Shown here: in pieces, positions 26,596-35,995 of the stretch
How the letters are laid out: the number at the start of each line of letters is the position of its first letter
How positions within the stretch are numbered: position 1 is the first letter of the stretch
Assembly (NCBI RefSeq): GCF_023716665.1
Contig: NZ_CP071859.1
Coordinates: 1,674,001-1,738,000 of the forward strand
Direction of reading: 5' to 3'
From: Vibrio sp. SCSIO 43135
GTDB taxonomy: Bacteria > Pseudomonadota > Gammaproteobacteria > Enterobacterales > Vibrionaceae
DNA length: 64,000 nucleotides
Position numbers and translations under genes: made by a program
The notes under the pieces: generated by a model
The model's database searches: none
Told to the model about the DNA's origin: nothing
Seen by the model: the letters and a program-made list of their open reading frames with translations, nothing else

Positions 26596-26667
26596 TGCTA
26601 ACGCCCATATTTTCGGCTGGTTTGGAGCGCGGCAGAAAACCAGCCAGACGACATGTGCTTGTTAGCA
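26596..26667 (-). repeat. attC-like recombination site just downstream of the KAP gene
   Basis: Read on the minus strand, this 72-bp element starts at GCTAACAA, 8 bp after the KAP stop codon, and ends at GGGCGTTAGC. It has two nested inverted repeats: outer GCTAAC/GTTAGC (26597-26602 with 26661-26666) and inner GGCTGGTTT/AAACCAGCC (26615-26623 with 26637-26645). A short imperfect dyad directly 3' of a gene, bounded by GCTAAC and GTTAGC, is how an integron cassette attC is laid out. The 7-mers are not perfect RYYYAAC/GTTRRRY matches, so this is a candidate. A terminator-like role is an alternative. Confidence 0.5.
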
Positions 26668-26674
26668 ATAATAA

Positions 26675-28798
26675 TTACCATCGCTCTCCTAACTCCCCAT
26701 CTCTCAAATAGTACTTTTTCCCATCTAGGATACTTTTAAGTACTGCTTGGATGTGGATAGGTTGATTTGTAACATCTATTTTTCCAGCTTGATCTCTAAG
26801 CTTTTCTAAATCAATAACATCACCAAAAGTTTGTTCATCAATCTGAACATAAGGGCCATTGATAGAGTCACTGCCAGAGTTACCAATTATTTCAGCCACT
26901 CTAATTATGCCATTCTCACCACTCATGATGGCATCCATAAATTCAGATGTTTTATCTTTTGAGGATCTTTTTAACTCATAGAAAATGCGTGATTCAAGAT
27001 GATTGTTAATATGCGTCCTATCGGAAAGGGATTTAATAGCCATCTTTTGATAGTCAACCTCAAGCTCATTCAGCTGTTCTTCAGAGACCCATGGTTCATC
27101 ATAGCTTTCTCTGTAAATTTGAGCTCGAACTTTGTACAGAACGTCAGCAGCCAAAGGAGCACTTTCTTCTCTTCCAACAAGATTTTTTATCAGTGTATAT
27201 TTATCGTCACTTTCAGAGATCACCTTATTTGTAAGCCAATTCATCTGGCGATAAAGATCCTTAGACATAAAACCATGATTACTTTCTAGAGACGATATTA
27301 GCTTTTCAGAGTTGAGAAATGCATCATAAATGCTAATCAATATATCAAAACTATTGCCCTTGCACTCTTTTGCATAACACGTCATCATTTCAAAGAATCG
27401 ATCATCGGCATCTTCAGAAGCCGCTCGACTAAGAAACTCATCTCTATCAATGTTTCCATCAATAAAATCGAGAATCTCTTGATCCGAAAAATACCCCGTT
27501 GGAGTTTTATAATGAAACGCAACATGAAGCCTTTGCGGAGCTGAAACCCTGCCAGCAGCATCAGCATCCGAAACACCATAATGTGAATAACCACCAGAGT
27601 CTATAAGTGGAAAAATATCTCCCAGAAGCCCCTCTAATAGCTTACGCTCCCTTTCACTGAATGCTTTTAAAATTTGACTCCGATCTTCATTAAATGATTT
27701 TACCACTTCTTCAGGCTTGTCCATCATAAGGCCGTCATTTGAAAACCTTTTTCCGATATAAGCTTCTGGCGTCTTCTTGACATGTTCGTATATCGCATTG
27801 GCTTTTGTAGCAATTATTGATAACGAAAAAAGATCAGAAAAACACACTTGGCCTTCAACCTGCTCCAATACAAACCTCAAGTGGTTGAAAAACCTTTTTA
27901 ATTCCCTAGGGTTCTTAATTAAATGCTTGAAGTAATGATGATAAATCCAGCTTAATCTCTCTTGGTCACTTTCAAATCTATCTGTTAAATTTTTGTCGCT
28001 TAGATTATCCAGCTCGACATTGGCAAGCTCATTCATCCCTCTTTCAGAAATTACAGGAAGGGGCACTCTGAGCTGTATTACCTTATTGATATATTCCGAA
28101 GCATTAACGATGTCATTCTTGTCCAAAACGGAGACAAGGTAGCTTGAGTCAAAAGCTAATAGAAACGACGTTCCAGAAAAATCTGCTACAGCCTTTACGA
28201 GGCGCAAAACTTGAAATGTTTCGGATGGGGTTAGCCTATCAATATCGTCAATGACTACGATTATCGGGGTTTTGATCTTTTCAATAGCAGAAACAACCTT
28301 TTTCTTTCTTCCTAAAAGGTCAAGTTTTTTTAATTCTGCAATCTTCTTAGTTGAACTTCCAAACTTAGAGAATACTTTTTCAACGATTGATGCCCATGGC
28401 TCTGCTCCAGGGACAAGCTTTGCGACACTAAAAAGACTAGAGTATGCAATCAGCTCCTTAGAAGCTTTTAGTGCCACCTCAGAGTTATCTTTAATATTAA
28501 GTTGAGATGAAAATTGTAGTAAGAAATCTTGAATTAACGACTCAGGCTTACCAGCCAGCCAAGGGTTATACTCAATGATGATAGGAGCAGCTTCTTTTTC
28601 ATTTAAAGCTCCTTTGACAAGGTTTATTACTGATGTCTTGCCATACCCCCATTCCCCTTCCAAAGATACAGTTAGACAATCATCATCATGATTTAATAGA
28701 AGTACGTTTGCTAGGTGGTTAGCAAAATCAAGTCTATTTAGTAAGTCAGGGTCATTGAGTCCACCCTGTATCGGTTGGTCGTTATGGTAAGTTCCCAT
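26675..28798 (-). CDS. KAP-family P-loop NTPase
   Basis: A 707-residue STAND-like KAP NTPase. Walker A is EGEWGYGKTSVINL (about residues 46-59), followed by IEYNPWLAGKPESLIQDFL, the KAP signature. Walker B is IIVVIDDIDRLTPSE (about 182-196), and the sensor region is FLLAFDSSYL. The rest is helical and unassigned. Some KAP proteins act in phage exclusion (PifA) and others are membrane-anchored; no clear membrane helix is seen here. The gene looks more AT-rich than its neighbours, stands alone between housekeeping genes, and is framed by GTTAGCA repeats and an attC-like hairpin, suggesting a captured accessory gene. A defence role is inference only. Confidence 0.88.
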   Translation of the reverse strand: MGTYHNDQPIQGGLNDPDLLNRLDFANHLANVLLLNHDDDCLTVSLEGEWGYGKTSVINLVKGALNEKEAAPIIIEYNPWLAGKPESLIQDFLLQFSSQLNIKDNSEVALKASKELIAYSSLFSVAKLVPGAEPWASIVEKVFSKFGSSTKKIAELKKLDLLGRKKKVVSAIEKIKTPIIVVIDDIDRLTPSETFQVLRLVKAVADFSGTSFLLAFDSSYLVSVLDKNDIVNASEYINKVIQLRVPLPVISERGMNELANVELDNLSDKNLTDRFESDQERLSWIYHHYFKHLIKNPRELKRFFNHLRFVLEQVEGQVCFSDLFSLSIIATKANAIYEHVKKTPEAYIGKRFSNDGLMMDKPEEVVKSFNEDRSQILKAFSERERKLLEGLLGDIFPLIDSGGYSHYGVSDADAAGRVSAPQRLHVAFHYKTPTGYFSDQEILDFIDGNIDRDEFLSRAASEDADDRFFEMMTCYAKECKGNSFDILISIYDAFLNSEKLISSLESNHGFMSKDLYRQMNWLTNKVISESDDKYTLIKNLVGREESAPLAADVLYKVRAQIYRESYDEPWVSEEQLNELEVDYQKMAIKSLSDRTHINNHLESRIFYELKRSSKDKTSEFMDAIMSGENGIIRVAEIIGNSGSDSINGPYVQIDEQTFGDVIDLEKLRDQAGKIDVTNQPIHIQAVLKSILDGKKYYLRDGELGERW

Positions 28799-29118
28799 TC
28801 ATAGATCCATTGTTTGTGGAGATTGCTAACTTTTGAATAGTGCCTATGCACGCTTTCCAAACCAATTATTTATTTTTTGAATAGCTAACTAATTGATATT
28901 AAAGCCCAAAAATTTTATGACAAGTGTGAGCGTGCACAGTTTTGATGATTGTTTGATAAAATATGAACTAAAATAAATAGCTTATTTTTCAAACGGAATT
29001 TCATCCATGATAAACATCAAGTCAGTAGAGCTATCTAAGATAACGAAAAATAATTAGAAACTAGATAAATAATTTATTAATGAGTGATTGCTTTAACAAG
29101 GTTTAGGGCATCACCAAC
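28799..29118. other. AT-rich gap with the 5' junction repeat of the KAP segment
   Basis: TGCTAAC at 28824-28830 (GTTAGCA in the KAP reading direction) matches the 7 bp at the far edge of the attC-like site. A 10-bp direct repeat TTTTGAATAG occurs at 28831-28840 and 28875-28884, and a further CTAAC follows the second copy. No gene, tRNA or terminator is visible in the remainder, which is very AT-rich. Confidence 0.5.
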
Positions 29119-29874
29119 CTACTCAAAAATCAGATATGGCTTGCCATTAATATCGACTTTTTGCACTTCTGTTCGATACACTTCAGAAAGCAGCGTTGGG
29201 GTCAGTACTTCGTTGACAGGCCCCACCTTTTGTAACACCCCATCATTAAGCAGCATCGCAGTGTCGGCATGGCGCAAGGTTCGATTGAGATCGTGGTTTG
29301 CCATAATGACACATAGCCCTAATCTCGCGACCTCATCAATCAACTTATAAAGCAGCGTTTCCTGCCCAATATCCAAAGGCGCGCCGGGCTCATCTAGCAA
29401 CAGTACTTTCGCGTAAGGGTTAATCGTAGGCCAGACCTGCAAGCAGATCGCCGCTAGCCTGACTCTCTGCCATTCTCCGCCAGATAAATGATGGATTGAA
29501 CGATGCAGCTTATCTTCAATTTCTAGCAGTTCGGTCAGTTGTCGGATCACGCCTTGAACTTCGGCATCTTCAATGGAGCAACAGCTCGGGATAGACAGGG
29601 CCAAATACTGAAATACTTCGATGTTAAATGCAGGCCTATCGCTTTGGCTCAAGTAAGAACGATGAAGTGCTAGTGTTGCGAGTGGGGTTTTGGCGACGTC
29701 TAACTCATCAAGACTCACATCACCTAAAAAATCCTGAACACCGGACAGTGCATTTAATAGCGTGCTTTTCCCGCTACCGTTAGGGCCTATGATGTGCATC
29801 ACCTGCCCCGCCTCGCACTGAAACGACAGAGGCAGTAACCGCGAGCCAACATTGAGTGAATTAACGCGAATCAT
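29119..29874 (-). CDS. btuD: Vitamin B12 ABC transporter ATP-binding protein BtuD
   Basis: The 251-residue ATPase of the BtuCD importer. Walker A is [12 protein letters not shown] (about 30-41), the signature LSGGEWQRV precedes Walker [13 protein letters not shown], and the H-loop is MANHDLN. The length and the PGAPLD variant of the D-loop are typical of BtuD. It overlaps btuC by 14 bp on the same strand. The periplasmic BtuF is not encoded here. Confidence 0.92.
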   Translation of the reverse strand: MIRVNSLNVGSRLLPLSFQCEAGQVMHIIGPNGSGKSTLLNALSGVQDFLGDVSLDELDVAKTPLATLALHRSYLSQSDRPAFNIEVFQYLALSIPSCCSIEDAEVQGVIRQLTELLEIEDKLHRSIHHLSGGEWQRVRLAAICLQVWPTINPYAKVLLLDEPGAPLDIGQETLLYKLIDEVARLGLCVIMANHDLNRTLRHADTAMLLNDGVLQKVGPVNEVLTPTLLSEVYRTEVQKVDINGKPYLIFE

Positions 29875-30856
29875 GATTCTTCACTAACATCCAGATAAAG
29901 ATAGGTGCACCAATCGTGGTGGTGACAACCCCAAGTGGTAACTCCGCCGAGTCCAGCGCAAGCCGAGCAATAATATCGGCAAAGACAAGTAACAGCGCCC
30001 CACTCACGGCAGAGATCGGTAATAGGTATTTATTCTCGGTACCAAACGCTAACCGAAGTAAATGCGGAACCACCAGCCCAACAAAACCAATCACACCACC
30101 CAACGCTACAGCACCGCCTACTAAGACTGAGACAGCGACAATTAACTTCCAGCGAATGGCATCAACATCGACACCCAGCTGCTTCGCGTGAGTCTCTCCC
30201 ATCATGAGTTTATCGAGCGCTGCCCCTTGAAAGCATAGCCACACCACCACAGGTAGCATCACAATAGTCACTAGGTGTTGGTACCAGCTTAACCCTCCGA
30301 TGCTGCCCATCAGCCAATACATCAATTGACGTAGGCTAAGGTCATCGCTGAAGTAAAAAGCCCAAGTCACCACGGCACCAGACATAATGCCCAACGCAAC
30401 GCCAACAAGTAATAGCCTTGCGGTTGTTAACTTCATCGCCCGAGCCATGCCAACCAATATCAAGGTAAACAACAGCGCGCCCAACACCGCTGCCAGCATA
30501 AATGCTTGAGGCGATGCCAATGCAGGGAACATGAACAGCACGATGACCATACCTAAGCTGGCACCGCCTGAAATACCCAGCACACCCGGCTCGGCAAGTA
30601 CGTTGCCCAACAACACTTGCAGTACAGCGCCGGATACCGCTAACGAAGCACCAATAGCAATTGCGGCTAATAATCTAGGTAAACGTAATTGAGAAAGAAG
30701 CTGTAACTCGAGTTGGCTAAGATCACCAAATGGAGAAATGAATAGCTCACCAACCATAAGGTAAGCCGCACTGGTGACAAAGAGTGCGAATAGAAGGATG
30801 AATGCGTAGCGCATCCAGCGCTGATGCTTTTGGTGAAGAAGCTGAGAAAAATCCAT
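29861..30856 (-). CDS. btuC: Vitamin B12 ABC transporter permease BtuC
   Basis: A FecCD-family permease of 331 residues with about ten membrane helices. Conserved segments include [32 protein letters not shown] and [18 protein letters not shown] 30856 gives the normal family length; an upstream in-frame ATG at 30928 would add 24 residues within a hairpin and is less likely. It carries cobalamin across the inner membrane with BtuD. The cob genes lie 3 kb away on the same strand. Confidence 0.92.
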   Translation of the reverse strand: MDFSQLLHQKHQRWMRYAFILLFALFVTSAAYLMVGELFISPFGDLSQLELQLLSQLRLPRLLAAIAIGASLAVSGAVLQVLLGNVLAEPGVLGISGGASLGMVIVLFMFPALASPQAFMLAAVLGALLFTLILVGMARAMKLTTARLLLVGVALGIMSGAVVTWAFYFSDDLSLRQLMYWLMGSIGGLSWYQHLVTIVMLPVVVWLCFQGAALDKLMMGETHAKQLGVDVDAIRWKLIVAVSVLVGGAVALGGVIGFVGLVVPHLLRLAFGTENKYLLPISAVSGALLLVFADIIARLALDSAELPLGVVTTTIGAPIFIWMLVKNHDSR

Positions 30857-30914
30857 GATCCAATATAGTCGATGGTTCAACCAATCTGTGCTGTACACAA
30901 GCGCCAGATACAAT

Positions 30915-30942
30915 AATGGCTTAACCATAACGTTAAGCCATT
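30915..30942 (-). terminator. Hairpin between astE and btuC, possible terminator
   Basis: An 11-bp perfect stem (AATGGCTTAAC with GTTAAGCCATT, loop 6 nt) lies 32 bp past the astE stop and before btuC. No good T-run follows on the minus strand, so it may act as an attenuator or processing site instead. Confidence 0.45.
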
Positions 30943-30973
30943 AAATAAGCTATTAAAAACCACTCAGTTGAGA

Positions 30974-32002
30974 CTAATCGTAGACAACTTGCCCATCTTC
31001 GTAGCGAATCGCAACTTCACAGACCATCAAAGCAGCTCGCTGCCCTATCGCAACATGGCGATTCGGGAACACAATGGCTTCGTCTTCATTTTTCGCCATT
31101 AGTGGTTTATCACCATCGTGGCCAAAAACTTCACCATGCTTAAATACCGTGAAGTTCTCTACATCATCTGAGAATAAGAAATCAAAATCTTCGTGTAAGC
31201 GCACGACCGTTCTGCTTACTCGGTACATGATTGCTTTCTTCGGCAGGTGTTCTGCTTTGGTATCACCAATTAGATCACGTAGGGACAGGTCAAATGCGAC
31301 TAGCTTATCGAGTTCATTTTCACCAATGCGTGCGACACGGCCAAGTTCCATTGTCAGAGCCTGCGCGGCAAAGTTTTCAGCGCTATACCAGCTGAAAGTA
31401 CTTGATGGCGCGTTAGATAACAGCACCGCTTCAACGTGGCCACTTTCTATAAATTCAAACAGCTCTTTACTGCGAACTGGATGTCGGGTTTTAGGGCTAA
31501 CCGCAAACGAATAATGCTTTGATAATCGAATCGCACAGTGAAGATCTAAGTGCCAACGGCTCTCTTCGCTTGTACCTTGGTAGAAGTCAGTAACCAACAA
31601 CTTTAGGTTGTCAGCAATAGCGACTTCTTTATTAGATTCTCTGGCTTTATCGTCGAACAATCGATTTAGGTTCTCTTCGATAAAACGCGTATGTTGATTG
31701 GTCGCTTCTGGGTGAGCGATGATAAATAAGCAGCGATGCTCAATGGTTTGAAAACCGGATAAAACGTCGTCGACGATTTTATCGACCAACTCCATTGGAG
31801 CGGTTTCATCACCGTGGATACCACATGAAATGATGATGTTTTTGCTTTCATCGGACTGCTGAGCCGGAATAATTTCAAGTACACCACGTTGGTGTACCTT
31901 CAATGATAGGCCACTAGGGAGGGTTAACTCACCCGCTGGCATATCTTGTTGTAAATCTAAGCTGTCTAAAAGAAAAGATTGGCGAAAGAGAGATTTCGTC
32001 AT
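30974..32002 (-). CDS. astE: Succinylglutamate desuccinylase
   Basis: AstE hydrolyses N-succinylglutamate to glutamate and succinate, the last step of the arginine succinyltransferase pathway. The 342-residue protein shows the zinc motif GIHGDETAPMELVD, the later ligand in LDLHCAIR and a catalytic glutamate in LTMELGRVA, as in the aspartoacylase/AstE family. AAGGAG precedes the ATG. The other ast genes are not in this window. Confidence 0.93.
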   Translation of the reverse strand: MTKSLFRQSFLLDSLDLQQDMPAGELTLPSGLSLKVHQRGVLEIIPAQQSDESKNIIISCGIHGDETAPMELVDKIVDDVLSGFQTIEHRCLFIIAHPEATNQHTRFIEENLNRLFDDKARESNKEVAIADNLKLLVTDFYQGTSEESRWHLDLHCAIRLSKHYSFAVSPKTRHPVRSKELFEFIESGHVEAVLLSNAPSSTFSWYSAENFAAQALTMELGRVARIGENELDKLVAFDLSLRDLIGDTKAEHLPKKAIMYRVSRTVVRLHEDFDFLFSDDVENFTVFKHGEVFGHDGDKPLMAKNEDEAIVFPNRHVAIGQRAALMVCEVAIRYEDGQVVYD

Positions 32003-32120
32003 GCGCTACTCCTTTATTGCACAGCGGTATGTTAATGAATTGTACTGGCAATTTATGTAGCTGCGATCCCACTTATTGACAGGAATCGCAAAAATCATTG
32101 CCATGAATACGCCACTGAAC

Positions 32121-32148
32121 AAAAAACAAACCGAGCATTGCTGCTCGG
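32121..32148 (-). terminator. Rho-independent terminator after pepF
   Basis: CCGAGCA pairs with TGCTCGG across a 4-nt loop. The plus-strand A-run at 32121-32126 becomes a T-run on the minus strand, so it should end the cobT-S-U-C-pepF transcript. Confidence 0.78.
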
Positions 32149-32206
32149 TGATAACTTTTTCTATAAGGTAATAATTTAAAGGGATTTTACCATATTTTGT
32201 AGGGTG

Positions 32207-34003
32207 TTACTTTTGATCTAGAAGGGATTCGAACTGATCTATTTTCTCTTTGACCATATCAATACTTTGCTGCCAGAAATCCGCTTGGGTTAAGTCCATA
32301 CCCAGATGTTTTTCAACCACTTCCTCTGCCATCATGCACCCTGTATCACGCAGCAGAGCAACGTAATCTTTGTAAAAGCTGTCGCCTTTGCTATCGCGCT
32401 GTGCATAGACTCCTTTGCTGAACAAGTAGCCGAATAGATACGGATAGTTGTAGAAACTCACTTCCGAAATACTAAAGTGCAGTTTGCTTGCCCAGAAGTA
32501 GCGATCGGCTTCTTCCATTGAGTCGCCATACCATTCTTTCCAATGAGCACTCATTAGTTCGCATAGCTGCTCTGCTGTTTGCTCACCTTCAATTCTACGC
32601 TCATAAAACGCCTTTTCGAACTCGAAGCGAACCGGAATATTCACCATCAACGCGTAACACGTCGAAAGCTCTTCCCACAGCATTTCTAATTTTTCTTCGC
32701 GGCTTTGGGCCTGTTTAAGCAAGCTATCACGCACAATATTCTCTGCAAAGATAGAAGCCGTTTCAGCTAGCGTCATCGGGTAGCGAGTTTGACAAAGCGG
32801 CATATCCCGCATGATCCAGTTATGGAAAGCATGGCCAAGCTCATGAGCCAGAGTCATCAAGTCTGATCGGCTTCCTCCCCATGTCATAAACACTAGTGGA
32901 GAACGCGTCGCAGCGAATTTCGTACAGTAAGCGCCGAGTCGACGATTGTCACTTGGGGCAGCATCAATCCAACCATTTTCAACCATCAAGTCGACAAAAT
33001 CCGCCATCTCAGGGCTGACCTCAGCAAATGCCGTTCTAATTACGTCTATCGCCTCTTCGAACGAATACACCTTGGCTTCGGCACTGCCTAAAACTGGCAT
33101 CGCAGCCATATGATTCCATGGGGCCATGGTCTTTTGACCATGAACTTTCGCCATCAGGTTGCCTGCTTTTTGGCCTGTTGAACGGTTTTCTTTGGCCACC
33201 GACATCATTGCGTCCAAGGTCTCACTGGAGATCCGACTTTGATGTAAAGTTGGATCCATAAAGTGAACGTTTTTCACTGATGATCGCTTTTGATATTCGG
33301 TATGACGCCAGCCCGATAGAGCATTAAGAATCGCGGCAAAGCTTTCTTGATGAGTCTCCATAGCCTTTTGAATCGCTTTCCAAGCCGGCTTTTGTTTATC
33401 GAAATCAGCGCCATAAAGAAGACTTGCTGCTTGGGAAAAACCCATCGTTTCAGTGCTGCCGTCGTCATGTTCGAGCGTCACTTGCAGTGAACCCGTCAAG
33501 TTATCATACAACCTACCCCAAGCATCACGGCCATCCACCTGCATGGCAGAGAGCAATTGCTCTTCTTCTATCGACAACTGGGTCTCAGCTTCTTTCCTTA
33601 AACAGGCCAATTGAAAGCCTTGCCCAGCAACATCACCGCTGTCATGGTCTAGCACCTCTGCAATAAAGCTTTCTTCGGCGTGAGCCAATACGTTCTCGTA
33701 TGGAGTGAAAGCTTGAGCAAGCAGAGAGTTTAGCTTAGCAATTTTACCCACCATCGCTTTGGCAGCTTCGTCAGTTGCGTTTACTGAAGCATGACACGTT
33801 GCAAAAGTATTGATGGTCGCTAGCAGTGTCCCTGCCGCTTCCGAAGTCTGAATCGCATTTTGCATTGCCAGTACGGTTTGGCGTTTATCAACATGCAGAT
33901 GGAGTACTTCAATGCACTGCTCAATAAGCGCAATGTCTTGTGAAATCTTTGGGTCGTTCAAACTGCTGTAGGCAATAGTAAGGTTCCAACTTGGCGTTGT
34001 CAT
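32207..34003 (-). CDS. pepF: Oligoendopeptidase F-type M3 metallopeptidase
   Basis: A 598-residue zinc peptidase of family M3, expected in the cytoplasm. The catalytic motif is LAHELGHAFHNW (HExxH), with the third ligand glutamate in PMTLAETASIFAE. The N-terminal half is the helical oligoendopeptidase domain. The ATG overlaps the cobC stop (ATGA), so it is translated with the cobalamin genes although it has no evident part in that pathway. The enzyme should degrade short peptides. Confidence 0.9.
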   Translation of the reverse strand: MTTPSWNLTIAYSSLNDPKISQDIALIEQCIEVLHLHVDKRQTVLAMQNAIQTSEAAGTLLATINTFATCHASVNATDEAAKAMVGKIAKLNSLLAQAFTPYENVLAHAEESFIAEVLDHDSGDVAGQGFQLACLRKEAETQLSIEEEQLLSAMQVDGRDAWGRLYDNLTGSLQVTLEHDDGSTETMGFSQAASLLYGADFDKQKPAWKAIQKAMETHQESFAAILNALSGWRHTEYQKRSSVKNVHFMDPTLHQSRISSETLDAMMSVAKENRSTGQKAGNLMAKVHGQKTMAPWNHMAAMPVLGSAEAKVYSFEEAIDVIRTAFAEVSPEMADFVDLMVENGWIDAAPSDNRRLGAYCTKFAATRSPLVFMTWGGSRSDLMTLAHELGHAFHNWIMRDMPLCQTRYPMTLAETASIFAENIVRDSLLKQAQSREEKLEMLWEELSTCYALMVNIPVRFEFEKAFYERRIEGEQTAEQLCELMSAHWKEWYGDSMEEADRYFWASKLHFSISEVSFYNYPYLFGYLFSKGVYAQRDSKGDSFYKDYVALLRDTGCMMAEEVVEKHLGMDLTQADFWQQSIDMVKEKIDQFESLLDQK

Positions 34004-34629
34004 AGCGCGTCCTTTTGTAAATTGAGCAGTTCTCCGATCGATTGAATACGCGGGTGAATCTGCTCAGATTTTATAATCTGAATATGGGTAACTGATTGGT
34101 TTCTAATATTTAATGTCGAATATAATCGAGGGTTTTTCCAATCTAGGTTGAGTATATGAGCCAAAATCATTCTGATCGTTCCACCATGAGCAATCACTAA
34201 ACAGTCCGACTCCTGATTCTCGATTAGAGCCTGCCACGCCCGTGAAACGCGTTGGTTGAAGCTCGCTAATGACTCACTCCCCTTAAATGAACAGCCAGCT
34301 GGATTTTGCCAAAACTGCTCGAGTTCTTCCCAGCGATCTTCAAGCTTGTTAAAGCTCACACCATCAAACTCGCCAAAGTCCATCTCTTGAAATTGTTCGT
34401 TAATCGAAACTCGCTGAGAAGAGTCTTGCTGACAAATCAGCTCAGCCAATTCGCGGCAACGCTTCAAGGGAGACGAGATGATGTGATGGCATGGTAATCC
34501 TAGTTCAAGCCACGCTTTAGCAATATTGGCTTGCACGTCAGGGTCTACACATACATCGGTGCGACCATTGAGTGCGGGTTCACCTAGCGTTTTTCCGTGT
34601 CTTAATAAATAGATGTTGATTGGCTTCAT
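34000..34629 (-). CDS. cobC: Alpha-ribazole phosphatase (histidine phosphatase family)
   Basis: A 209-residue histidine phosphatase with the catalytic LLRHGKTLGEPALNGRTD at the N-terminus, SSPLKRCRELAELI in the middle and VIAHGGTIRMIL near residue 145. In this cob cluster it should dephosphorylate alpha-ribazole phosphate or cobalamin phosphate in nucleotide-loop assembly. It overlaps both cobU (ATGA) and pepF. Confidence 0.88.
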   Translation of the reverse strand: MKPINIYLLRHGKTLGEPALNGRTDVCVDPDVQANIAKAWLELGLPCHHIISSPLKRCRELAELICQQDSSQRVSINEQFQEMDFGEFDGVSFNKLEDRWEELEQFWQNPAGCSFKGSESLASFNQRVSRAWQALIENQESDCLVIAHGGTIRMILAHILNLDWKNPRLYSTLNIRNQSVTHIQIIKSEQIHPRIQSIGELLNLQKDAL

Positions 34630-35171
34630 TTGTCACCCTTCATCACCAGAGGCAAGCCAGCTGCAACAAATTCCACTTTGTGCGCCGCTCTTGCGAGCGC
34701 TTGGTTCATCCAACCAGCATGATCAACAAACAAGCGTGACACTTCCCCCATAGGAACCACGCCCAGCCCGACTTCATTAGACACTAACAGTATGCTTGCG
34801 TCCGATGATTCAAGGGAAGTCACTAGGCCGCTTACCTGAGACTTAATGTCTTCATCGCTTGGCGTTGAAGTTCCGTTCGCAAAAATGATGTTATTGAGCC
34901 AAAGCGTTAGGCAGTCAATCAACACCACATCGTCTTTACCAAAAGTAGCAATTAGGTTGGCAAGCTCTGTCGGACATTCATGCTCTATCCAGCCAGTGCC
35001 TCTACTCTGCTTATGATGTTCGATTCGAGATCGCATTTCTTCATCAAATGGCTGGGCTGTCGCAACATAATGCAGGCGTCCGCTTTTCTTGTTCGCTAGT
35101 GACGTCGCACTTTGCTCTGCATGGCTTGATTTGCCAGAGCGAGCACCACCAAGCACTAATTGAATGGTCAT
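34626..35171 (-). CDS. cobU: Adenosylcobinamide kinase / guanylyltransferase
   Basis: The 181-residue bifunctional CobU phosphorylates adenosylcobinamide and then transfers GMP to give adenosylcobinamide-GDP. The P-loop GGARSGKSSHAEQ is at residues 8-20, IEHECPTEL carries the guanylylated histidine, and LIDCLTLWLNNI is the Walker B region, followed by LVSNEVGLGVVP. It lies 41 bp downstream of cobS and overlaps cobC. Confidence 0.95.
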   Translation of the reverse strand: MTIQLVLGGARSGKSSHAEQSATSLANKKSGRLHYVATAQPFDEEMRSRIEHHKQSRGTGWIEHECPTELANLIATFGKDDVVLIDCLTLWLNNIIFANGTSTPSDEDIKSQVSGLVTSLESSDASILLVSNEVGLGVVPMGEVSRLFVDHAGWMNQALARAAHKVEFVAAGLPLVMKGDK

Positions 35172-35212
35172 GTGAGGTCCTTTTACCTAAATCAGTCTGG
35201 TTTACTGATCGT

Positions 35213-35995
35213 TTAGATGTAGTAATTAAAGAATAATGCCAGCAAAACAAGGTAGATAAGTAGCTCACTTAGCTGCTGAGCTGCGCCTAAACAATCTCCA
35301 GTAAAGCCTCCAATACGCGCCATCAACCAACGCTTAAAGCCAAAGCGAAATACAGTCAGTATCGCCAGCAAAATTAGGCCTGCAAAGGCTGGCAACCATA
35401 TTAGCGACAAGCAGCCTGTCACGATCAGGAAAATGAGTTCTCCTTTACTTTGTCTGTTGGCAAGTGGCTTGCTTTTACTGGTGTCCAGATCGCTTACATA
35501 AGGCATATCGAAAATCAAAGAAGCAGCAACGGCACGGCTTAAGGTGTAAGCGGTGATAAGAACCAATACGAGCGGAGCTAAGGAATGCAGTTTAACCAAC
35601 AGAATAAACTTCGCTAACAACGCCATGATAAGTGTTGCTGCACCATAAGTACCAATGCGGCTGTCTTTCATTATTGATAGACGGCGCTCTGGGGTCATGC
35701 CGCCACCGATTCCGTCCGCCATATCGGTAAGGCCATCTTCATGAAATGCACCGGTAAGCAGCAAGCTAAAAACCATCGTTATCAGAATGGCGATGGTCAT
35801 GGGCAAAAATAACGACATTAAGCTGAACACGGCGGCACATAGCCCACCAAGTAACGCGCCCACTAGAGCAAAATAGCGGCCACTTCGATTCATGCGTTCT
35901 TCATCGTATGGTGTCGATTTTGGAATAGGAATACGCGAGAAAAAGCCAAGCGCTAACCAAAATAGTTCGACTTGATACCGAATTGCACGCACCAT
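35213..35995 (-). CDS. cobS: Cobalamin synthase (adenosylcobinamide-GDP ribazoletransferase)
   Basis: CobS joins adenosylcobinamide-GDP to alpha-ribazole (phosphate) in the inner membrane. The 260-residue protein has six to seven membrane helices, FSRIPIP near the N-terminus and the catalytic acidic stretch [18 protein letters not shown]. The ATG overlaps the cobT stop (TAATG). Confidence 0.95.
   Translation of the reverse strand: MVRAIRYQVELFWLALGFFSRIPIPKSTPYDEERMNRSGRYFALVGALLGGLCAAVFSLMSLFLPMTIAILITMVFSLLLTGAFHEDGLTDMADGIGGGMTPERRLSIMKDSRIGTYGAATLIMALLAKFILLVKLHSLAPLVLVLITAYTLSRAVAASLIFDMPYVSDLDTSKSKPLANRQSKGELIFLIVTGCLSLIWLPAFAGLILLAILTVFRFGFKRWLMARIGGFTGDCLGAAQQLSELLIYLVLLALFFNYYI

Noticed and set aside
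26507..26600. A second attC-like site starting at TTAACAAG, upstream of the main dyad
   Set aside because: TAACAAG can pair with CTTGTTA at 26658, but there is no inner dyad and the distance is large; a single site ending at 26596 explains the sequence better.
26435..29118. A larger defence or genomic island around the KAP gene
   Set aside because: The flanks are a MazG-like gene and btuD, with no integrase, transposase or further accessory gene; only a single-gene segment is supported.
30857..30928. N-terminal extension of BtuC
   Set aside because: The extra 24 residues overlap a perfect hairpin, lack a ribosome-binding site and exceed the family length.
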